DNA of 5,259 nucleotides from Dehalococcoidia bacterium (lineage in GTDB: Bacteria > Chloroflexota > Dehalococcoidia > UBA2979): positions 1 through 5,259 of the forward strand of contig JABIST010000433.1 in the NCBI GenBank assembly GCA_018700215.1, written 5' to 3'. Positions 1 through 5,001 of this stretch are shown in pieces. The translations under genes and the position numbers were made by a program. How positions within the stretch are numbered: position 1 is the first letter of the stretch; every line of letters starts with the position of its first letter. A model generated the notes under the pieces. It was not told the origin of the DNA. It saw only the letters and a list, made by a program, of their open reading frames with translations, and made no database searches.

Positions 1-23
1 CCCACGGACGAACGGGAACCTCA

Positions 24-422
24 ATGCTGCGGACGCTCATCCAGACCGGCCTGCTGGGACGGTGCCCCGGATGCGCCCAGCGCTCCATGTTCGAAGGCTT
101 CTACGACATCCCCATTACCTGTACCAACTGCGAATTGCAGTACCAGGTCGGTGACGGAGCATGGTTGGGCGCCGTCGCCATCGGATACGGCTTCGGGGCA
201 ATCTTCGCCATCCTCGCTGCCGTGGTTGAAATGACCTGGTCGCCAATCCGGAACGCCGGGCTTGATCCGCTCTGGACCATCGCCGTCGCCAGTCTCGTCG
301 TCACCGCCGTCGGCTACCGGCTCGCCAAATCACTCTGGTTCTCGCTGCTCTACACCTTCGGCCTCATGCGTTGGCCGGACGGCACCGCGTCCAGCCCGGC
401 GGAACGGGCAACAACGCTCTAG
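24..422 (+). CDS. DUF983 family small membrane protein
   Basis: The 132-residue product matches the DUF983 pattern. It has a short N-terminus, a zinc-ribbon-like pair of cysteine knuckles (CPGC at residues 14-17 and CTNC at 33-36), a conserved GDGAW segment at 43-47 (family form near GDGPA), then two hydrophobic segments at about 48-69 and 83-100. The four cysteines probably bind one zinc on one face of the membrane. The molecular function of the family is not established. A weak Shine-Dalgarno-like GGGA lies six bases before the ATG. The frame stays open to the window edge, so a start further upstream cannot be excluded, although the distance from this ATG to the first CxxC is normal for the family. 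The last residues (about 117-132) are a polar tail. The stop codon overlaps the stop of the convergent metalloprotease gene. Confidence 0.85.
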   Translation: MLRTLIQTGLLGRCPGCAQRSMFEGFYDIPITCTNCELQYQVGDGAWLGAVAIGYGFGAIFAILAAVVEMTWSPIRNAGLDPLWTIAVASLVVTAVGYRLAKSLWFSLLYTFGLMRWPDGTASSPAERATTL

Positions 423-2080
423 CGAATCCGGATCTGATGCTCGGTCCGCGGCGTCCCGTTGCGGCTGCTCACAATCGTCAGATGCGTCAGATGCCCGCTG
501 TCCTTCGGCGTCAACAACCCAATGCACGTCGCGCCCGGCTTCACGAACCCACAGGACCAGATCCGCTCCTGCAACGGGTCGCTCGCGGAACCCACCCACA
601 GTTCGAATCGTCGCTCCGGGCCCTCAATGTTCGTGACCCCGCCAATCGTGAACTTGATGTTCGCGGCCGGCACATCGAACGCCATCATCAGGTAGTCGAA
701 ATCGATCTCCCACGCTGGCCACTGCAACCCGCCCACCAGCGGGCCAACGCCGGATGGTGTGCAGCCCGCGGCGTTACAGCCGGACATCGAAACCTCGCGC
801 ACGCCACTGGTGAACACGCGCGTCTGGTCCGCGCTACCAGCCGTCGAAACCACCGTGTCCCAGTCCACCGCACCAAACGGAGTAGCCAGATCGGTACACG
901 TCAGCGCCACCGAACTGAACGGGAAGCTCGTGCAGTACTCATACGTCGCGGCGCCCTCGCTCTCCGTCCAACCAAGAGCCACCCCGCCGGTACCAGCCTT
1001 GAACGAGGCGAATGACGGAATCCCGATCGGCCGCTCAGTGCTCTCGTCAGAACTCACGCTGACGGTCGCCTCGCCGGTGTGACCAAAACTGTCGGTCACC
1101 GTCACCTGCAACTCCACCGGCGGCCCTGTGCCTTCCGGCGCGGTAAAACTCACCTCGGCACCCTCGGCTGCCAGTACCACCAGGCCGCCGGATATCTGCT
1201 CCCATGCATAGGTCAACGGGTCGTCTTCGGGGTCCGAGCCCACGGCAACAATGCTCACCGTCTCACCCGGTGTCACCAGCCGATCAGTAAGCGGCGCAAT
1301 CGTCGGCGAAAGATTCACCCCATACAAATCCTGCACAAACGCTTGCTCGGCCTCCGTCACCTCGGTCGGACAGGTACTGAGATCCGACGGGTTGAACGAA
1401 TTGAACATCAGATCGGTCTTCTCGGAGCTGTGACCAAACCCAACCACGTGCCCCAGCTCATGAGCGACCACTGACCGGATACAAACCTCGGGAATGTCGA
1501 TCGTCTGATCGATAATCACGTCGAACTCGACGAACCGGCGATCGATCGGCGTCCCAATGATCGGAATGTCGAACCAGCTCCCGCGTGAAATCGCCGCCGC
1601 GCTTCCCGTCACCGCGTTCCGAGAATCGTCGAAGCCAATCTCGTGCCGGTCGTTGTTGTCGTCCCAGCGAAACCCGATCGTGCAGTCCTCGGTGTATGCG
1701 AAGCCAACCGCCGCATCCACGCTGTTCCACATCGTCACCGCGTCACGCACGTACGTCCGGAAGTCCTCCGCGCTCAGATTGGACGGCCGGTTGAACTGGT
1801 GAGTACACACCGACAGCGGCAGGTCCGCCGCGAACCAGTGCGCCGGCGCACCACCGCAGTTCGCCTGGATCCCACCGTCGTCACAATCCGTGAAATAGCT
1901 GATGCCCTGCACCCCAACAATGCCCAGCTGCGTCACCTCATACGGTCGCGAACCGCCACCGTCGGCCTCCACGCGCGAGTTAGCCAGCGCCAGACCAACC
2001 GATAGCAGGAGCAACGTCAGCCCCACGGCGACCAGCAGCGGACCGTGGAATCGCAGGCGGGTGCTGGAGGCTCGCGACAA
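419..2080 (-). CDS. Secreted matrixin-like zinc metalloprotease with PKD/Ig and FN3-like domains
   Basis: The product is a 553-residue secreted protein. Residues 1-33 form a signal peptide: basic n-region, hydrophobic core at about 14-33, and likely cleavage after ALA at 31-33. The catalytic domain (about 50-255) carries HELGHVVGFGH, giving zinc ligands H207, H211 and H217 with catalytic E208, followed by a Met-turn methionine at 225 (DLMF). This is the metzincin HExxHxxGxxH signature, and the preceding EFDVIID strand resembles the matrixin/M10 edge strand. Residues 258-345 look like a PKD/Ig-like domain (DPEDDPLTYAW, then a VTVTDSFGHTG strand). Residues 353-449 resemble an FN3-like fold. Residues 450-553 are beta-rich and unassigned. 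Close cysteine pairs (C66/C75, C383/C395, C435/C440, C510/C519) fit an exported protein with disulfides. No propeptide cysteine switch is obvious. The start is TTG, chosen because GGAG lies seven bases upstream and the signal peptide begins properly there. The substrate is unknown. Confidence 0.88.
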   Translation of the reverse strand: MSRASSTRLRFHGPLLVAVGLTLLLLSVGLALANSRVEADGGGSRPYEVTQLGIVGVQGISYFTDCDDGGIQANCGGAPAHWFAADLPLSVCTHQFNRPSNLSAEDFRTYVRDAVTMWNSVDAAVGFAYTEDCTIGFRWDDNNDRHEIGFDDSRNAVTGSAAAISRGSWFDIPIIGTPIDRRFVEFDVIIDQTIDIPEVCIRSVVAHELGHVVGFGHSSEKTDLMFNSFNPSDLSTCPTEVTEAEQAFVQDLYGVNLSPTIAPLTDRLVTPGETVSIVAVGSDPEDDPLTYAWEQISGGLVVLAAEGAEVSFTAPEGTGPPVELQVTVTDSFGHTGEATVSVSSDESTERPIGIPSFASFKAGTGGVALGWTESEGAATYEYCTSFPFSSVALTCTDLATPFGAVDWDTVVSTAGSADQTRVFTSGVREVSMSGCNAAGCTPSGVGPLVGGLQWPAWEIDFDYLMMAFDVPAANIKFTIGGVTNIEGPERRFELWVGSASDPLQERIWSCGFVKPGATCIGLLTPKDSGHLTHLTIVSSRNGTPRTEHQIRIR

Positions 2081-2087
2081 GCTACGA

Positions 2088-2091
2088 CTCC
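2088..2091 (-). promoter_or_regulatory. Shine-Dalgarno site for the metalloprotease (TTG start)
   Basis: Read on the minus strand this is GGAG, seven bases before the TTG at 2080-2078. No in-frame ATG or GTG lies between the site and the TTG. The site therefore decides the TTG start, which also places the basic n-region of the signal peptide at the N-terminus. Confidence 0.6.
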
Positions 2092-2127
2092 GCTCGATAC
2101 AACCGAGGTGGTGGCGGTACGTCGCTC

Positions 2128-2133
2128 ATTCTA
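2128..2133 (-). promoter_or_regulatory. Possible -10 element for the metalloprotease gene
   Basis: The minus strand reads TAGAAT, five of six matches to TATAAT, about 48 bases before the TTG start and upstream of its ribosome binding site. No convincing -35 box is visible at 16-18 bases, so this is only a candidate. Confidence 0.3.
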
Positions 2134-2269
2134 ACGACGGACTCGCCGCAAACGTCCGCAATCCGATTACGGGTCTACCCGAGAATCCCTCCGAGAGCAC
2201 CCCGCCAGCCTTGCCGGAGACCATGACCGCCCCCGACGTCACCTCCCGCCGGGCCGCCGCACGCCACGC

Positions 2270-2275
2270 TACACT
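2270..2275 (+). promoter_or_regulatory. Possible -10 element for the CoA transferase gene
   Basis: TACACT fits the TAnnnT form of -10 box common in GC-rich bacteria and lies 58 bases before the ATG at 2334. No clear -35 box precedes it. Its support is position and an AT-containing hexamer in GC-rich sequence, so it is weak. Confidence 0.3.
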
Positions 2276-2320
2276 GACACCGCAACACACCCGTGGTGGA
2301 CAACCTGCCGCCCGCTCGCG

Positions 2321-2326
2321 AAGGAG
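2321..2326 (+). promoter_or_regulatory. Shine-Dalgarno site for the CoA transferase
   Basis: AAGGAG lies seven bases before the ATG at 2334. It is the strongest ribosome binding site in the window. It fixes the start there even though the same frame is open for a further 144 codons upstream. Confidence 0.85.
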
Positions 2327-2333
2327 CGACCCA

Positions 2334-3641
2334 ATGACCAACTCCAACGGACACCAGAACGGCGCAGCCGCCCCCTACCCGCCGCAAGCCGCCATCCCAC
2401 CCGCCGACCCAAACCCCGCCTACCGTCTCCCGCTCGAGGGCGTTCGAGTCCTCGACATGAGCGTCTTCCAGCAAGGCACCTACTCCTCCGCCATGCTCGC
2501 GGACATGGGTGCCGACGTCGTCAAGATCGAGGGCCCCAACTCACCCGACCCCGGTCGCGCCGGAGCCGGCGGCAACGCCCCCAACGGACTCAGCCCCTAC
2601 TTCCAGCACCTCAACCGCAACAAGCGCGGCATCTCCCTCGATCTCAAGTCTGAGGCTGGACTCAATACCTTCTTCAAACTCGTCGAAACCGCGGACATCT
2701 TCCACAACAACATGCGCCCCGGCGTCCTCGATCGCCTCGGCATCACCTACCAGACCCTGCGCGAACGCAACCCGCGCATCATCATGTCCAACGCCACCGG
2801 CTGGGGAAACGAAGGCCCGGATGCCGCGGCGAAGATGGGCAGCATGGACATCCTCGCCCAGGCCCGCGGGGGAATCATGTCCGTCACCGGCACGCCCCAG
2901 ACCGGCCCGCTCCCCGTCGGCATCCCCTTCGCCGATCACGTCGGAGCCATCGTCTCCGCCTTCGGCATGATGTCCGCGCTCTGGGAACGCGAACACAGCG
3001 GCGAAGGCCAGATCGTCGATACCTCGCTCTACGGCTCGCAGCTCTGCATCCAGGGCCTCAACATCACCGCCAAGATGTGGGGCGGCCAGGAACGCCCCCT
3101 CCTCGGCGACGAAGATCGCGCCCCCCACTGGTCCCGCTACCTCTGCCAGGACGGCGAATACCTCATGGTTGGCGGCGGCCAGCCCGCCAAATGGTGGGCC
3201 GACTTCTGCGAAGCCATGGGCGCCCCCGAACTGATCGAGGGTGATCCACCCGCCCACGGCCGGCACCCGCTCAACAAGACCCGCCGCGCCCGCCTCCAGG
3301 CAATCTTCCTCACCAGGACTCGCGACGAATGGCTGTCGATCCTCCGCCCCCGCTTCTTCGTCCAGCCCATCTCCGAGTACGACGAAATCGCCCGCGACGA
3401 ACAGGCATGGGCCAACGGCTACATCACCAACATGCCCAACCCGCTCGAGCAGGGCGGCTTCCTCCCCACCGTCGGGCCACCCGTCCGCCTCAGCCGCACC
3501 CCACCGTCCGTCCGCACCGCCGCTCCCGAGTTCGGCCAGCACACCGAGGAAGTCCTCCTCGAAGCCGGCCTCAATTGGGACGACATCAGCGAACTTCGCG
3601 AGGCAGGCGCATTCGGCGACCTGGCAAACGTCTCCGGCTAG
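2334..3641 (+). CDS. Family III CoA transferase (CaiB/BaiF type)
   Basis: The 435-residue product belongs to the CaiB/BaiF/formyl-CoA transferase family, which moves coenzyme A between carboxylic acids through an enzyme-bound aspartyl-CoA thioester. The family landmarks are in order. PLEGVRVLDMS at 33-43 starts the Rossmann-like domain. LADMGADVVKIEGP follows at 55-68, NKRGISLDLKSEAG at 96-109, NNMRPGVLDRLGI at 125-137, and AQARGGIMSVTG at 175-186. Aspartate 201 in PFADHVGAI aligns with the catalytic aspartate (Asp169 of formyl-CoA transferase). GQHTEEVLLEAGL at 401-413 is the usual C-terminal motif. Length is normal apart from about 30 extra Pro/Ala/Asn-rich residues at the N-terminus. FQQGTYSSAM at 45-54 replaces the more common AGP-type loop, so the CoA-pocket lip may differ. 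The acyl substrate cannot be predicted. The gene precedes, at 79 bases, a phosphotriesterase-family hydrolase on the same strand, which suggests a shared catabolic pathway. The start is set by AAGGAG. Confidence 0.92.
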   Translation: MTNSNGHQNGAAAPYPPQAAIPPADPNPAYRLPLEGVRVLDMSVFQQGTYSSAMLADMGADVVKIEGPNSPDPGRAGAGGNAPNGLSPYFQHLNRNKRGISLDLKSEAGLNTFFKLVETADIFHNNMRPGVLDRLGITYQTLRERNPRIIMSNATGWGNEGPDAAAKMGSMDILAQARGGIMSVTGTPQTGPLPVGIPFADHVGAIVSAFGMMSALWEREHSGEGQIVDTSLYGSQLCIQGLNITAKMWGGQERPLLGDEDRAPHWSRYLCQDGEYLMVGGGQPAKWWADFCEAMGAPELIEGDPPAHGRHPLNKTRRARLQAIFLTRTRDEWLSILRPRFFVQPISEYDEIARDEQAWANGYITNMPNPLEQGGFLPTVGPPVRLSRTPPSVRTAAPEFGQHTEEVLLEAGLNWDDISELREAGAFGDLANVSG

Positions 3642-3688
3642 GCCCCCACTCAAGGTCCACTGCCGCTAGCATCCCCAGATTCCACAGC

Positions 3689-3705
3689 CGCCTCTTCCCG
3701 AGGCG
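3689..3705 (+). promoter_or_regulatory. Stem-loop before the hydrolase gene
   Basis: CGCCTC (3689-3694) pairs perfectly with GAGGCG (3700-3705) around a five-base loop TTCCC. The hairpin ends 15 bases before the proposed ATC start and five bases before the proposed ribosome binding site. It has no T-run, so it is not a typical intrinsic terminator. It could protect the processed downstream mRNA or affect initiation. With only six pairs in GC-rich DNA it may also be chance. Confidence 0.35.
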
Positions 3706-3709
3706 AGAA

Positions 3710-3714
3710 CGAGG
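3710..3714 (+). promoter_or_regulatory. Shine-Dalgarno site supporting the ATC start of the hydrolase
   Basis: CGAGG lies six bases before the ATC at 3721. No comparable site lies at the right distance from the first in-frame ATG at 3814. This supports translation beginning well upstream of that ATG. Confidence 0.5.
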
Positions 3715-3720
3715 TGCCCC

Positions 3721-4689
3721 ATCTCCACCGTCAACACCATCCGAGGCCCCATCGACAGCTCCGAGCTAGGTCGCACCCTCTCCCACGAGCACCTCACCAA
3801 CGGCTTCAGCGGCATGGAGCTGATCACAGACCTCCTCCCCCGCGACGAAATGATCGCTCGCAACATCGAAGCCCTCGATCGAGTCCACGCGGCCGGCATT
3901 AACTCCATCCTCGACTGCACACCCTGGGACCTCGGTCGCCAGATGTGGCTCTTCGAGGCCGTCGCCGAACGCTCCCCCGTCAACGTCGTCTGCGCCACCG
4001 GCGTCTACCGCTGGGTCCCACCCATCTACTGGGGCATGGACGCCGACGAAATCGCCGCCATCTGGATTCGCGAAATCGAAGAAGGCATCGAAGGCACCGG
4101 CATCAAGCCCGGCATCATCAAGCTCGCCTGGGATATCGAGGCCCACCAGAACGACGGCCCCCGCTGGACCCCGCGCCAGAACCTCGAACTCACTGCCCGT
4201 GCCGCCGCTCGGACCTCTAAGCACACCGGCACCCCCATCACCTGCCACACCCGCGCCGTCGACGAACTCGGCACCCCCCTGCTCGACATCTTCGAGGACG
4301 AAGGCCTGGACCTCCGCGCCGTCACCATCGGCCACTCCAACGACACCCAGGACCTTGACTACCTCAAGAGCATCGCCACCCGCGGCGCCAACATCGGCCT
4401 CGACCGCTTCTTCGCCACTACCGAGGACTACGTCGCCCAGCGCGCCGGCATCGCCCTCGCCCTCGCCCAGGCTGGCCACGCCGACCACACCAGCCTCGGC
4501 CACGACGGCACCCCCGCCGGCCTCTGGGGCCGCTGGCGCGAAGACCCCAACCCCGATGTCTGGACCCTCGTCCCCAACCACCAGGTCCCCTGGCTCCTCG
4601 CCAACGGCGCCTCCAACGAAGACATCGACGCCATGCTCACCACCTCCATCCGCGCCACCTTCGAAGCAGCCGCCGCTATCAAGCCCTAA
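3721..4689 (+). CDS. Phosphotriesterase-family metal-dependent hydrolase, likely ATC start
   Basis: The 322-residue product is an amidohydrolase-superfamily TIM barrel of the phosphotriesterase (PTE/lactonase-like) family. The full binuclear metal site is present: HEH at 22-24, K134 in GIIKLAWD (the carbamylated bridging lysine), H176 in TCHTRA, H205 in IGHSNDTQDLDYL and D262 in LGHDGTP. GANIGLDRFF and the terminal VPWLLANGASNEDIDAML are also typical. Family members hydrolyse lactones, phosphotriesters or related esters; the substrate here is unknown. An ATG at 3814 would begin after the HEH motif and leave out 31 family-like residues (TVNTIRGPIDSSELGRTLSH precedes EH), so it cannot be the true start. 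The frame is open from the stop at 3667, and the only well-placed start is ATC 3721 with CGAGG six bases before. Alternatively GTG 3714 would come into frame if the C-run 3717-3720 had one base fewer. Third positions are strongly C-ending, as in the CoA transferase, its probable operon partner. Confidence 0.88.
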   Translation: MSTVNTIRGPIDSSELGRTLSHEHLTNGFSGMELITDLLPRDEMIARNIEALDRVHAAGINSILDCTPWDLGRQMWLFEAVAERSPVNVVCATGVYRWVPPIYWGMDADEIAAIWIREIEEGIEGTGIKPGIIKLAWDIEAHQNDGPRWTPRQNLELTARAAARTSKHTGTPITCHTRAVDELGTPLLDIFEDEGLDLRAVTIGHSNDTQDLDYLKSIATRGANIGLDRFFATTEDYVAQRAGIALALAQAGHADHTSLGHDGTPAGLWGRWREDPNPDVWTLVPNHQVPWLLANGASNEDIDAMLTTSIRATFEAAAAIKP

Positions 4690-4700
4690 CCCATCCGGCG

Positions 4701-4706
4701 TACCCT
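4701..4706 (+). promoter_or_regulatory. Possible -10 box for a leaderless transcript of the 95-residue gene
   Basis: TACCCT fits TAnnnT and ends seven bases before the ATG at 4714. That spacing would put the transcript start at or near the ATG, as in leaderless genes of high-GC bacteria. No Shine-Dalgarno sequence is visible before this ATG, which agrees with the idea. The gene could instead be read through from the hydrolase 24 bases upstream. Confidence 0.3.
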
Positions 4707-4713
4707 GTAAGCC

Positions 4714-5001
4714 ATGGCACAGGAACGCATCGTCGTTGAAGGCTCCCGCTGGCTAGCGGAACTCCGCGCCGCCCTCGGTGACGAACTCGTCGATGTCCGC
4801 TTTTCGATTGAAGGCGAAGGCATCGATTTCGTGCTCGTGTACGCGACCGGCGCGCGCGATGCGGTAGGTCGGCTCTTCACTGAGGCGCTTCTCAGGGCGG
4901 GAGACATCCCACCCTTCGAGTCCATCTCGTTCGAGGAGGGCCGGCTACAGGGACCGTGGGACGAGTACCGGAGCATTAACACCTTGGCTCATGCCGGATA
5001 G
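4714..5001 (+). CDS. Hypothetical small protein, 95 residues, coupled to SIR2-like gene
   Basis: I do not recognise this product. It is acidic and soluble-looking, with no signal peptide, membrane segment or cysteine. Predicted order by eye is a helix (about 10-22, SRWLAELRAAL), a strand (25-31), a hydrophobic strand IDFVLVYA (37-44), a long helix (47-62, RDAVGRLFTEALLRAG) and a final strand near 68-73, ending in a polar tail with GPWDEYRSI. This alpha/beta order loosely recalls a small nucleotidyltransferase-like fold without the GSxxxxxD active site, but that is speculation. It starts 24 bases after the hydrolase stop and its end overlaps the next gene by 11 bases, so it is probably translationally coupled to that gene and may act with it. 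About 72% of codons end in G or C by hand count, lower than the sampled hydrolase. Confidence 0.7.
   Translation: MAQERIVVEGSRWLAELRAALGDELVDVRFSIEGEGIDFVLVYATGARDAVGRLFTEALLRAGDIPPFESISFEEGRLQGPWDEYRSINTLAHAG

Larger units (their letters stand above)
2081..2333. other. Divergent intergenic region
   Basis: This 253-base stretch separates the divergent metalloprotease and CoA transferase genes and must hold both of their promoters. I see a Shine-Dalgarno site at each end, a TAGAAT on the minus strand (2128-2133) and a TACACT on the plus strand (2270-2275). I find no RNA gene, no strong inverted repeat and no believable small gene. Short open frames on both strands here have low-complexity products and no start signals. 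Confidence 0.6.

Noticed and set aside
371..1015. 214-codon plus-strand frame opposite the metalloprotease
   Set aside because: It is rich in Arg, His and Ala with no domain or ribosome binding site, and lies antisense to a clear protease gene.
1902..2333. N-terminal extension of the CoA transferase frame by 144 codons
   Set aside because: The frame is open but its product is low-complexity Ser/Pro/Arg, it overlaps the opposite-strand signal peptide region, and AAGGAG with ATG at 2334 is a far better start.
2541..3653. 370-codon open frame on the minus strand opposite the CoA transferase
   Set aside because: It is an antisense shadow of strongly C-ending codons. Its product is a repetitive Gly/Ala/Val/Glu/Asp mix with no motif, while the plus strand carries a complete enzyme with catalytic residues.
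3642..3720. Intrinsic terminator between the CoA transferase and the hydrolase
   Set aside because: The only hairpin (3689-3705) has a short stem and no following T-run, so it does not look like a terminator.
3714..3902. GTG-started frame at 3714 as a separate small gene
   Set aside because: Its product is His/Pro/Arg-rich and it shadows the hydrolase N-terminus one frame over. The GTG is of interest only as a possible hydrolase start if the C-run has an indel.
3766..4581. 271-codon open frame on the minus strand opposite the hydrolase
   Set aside because: It has the same antisense bias product (Gly, Val, Ala, Asp, Glu rich) and overlaps a gene with a full metal site.
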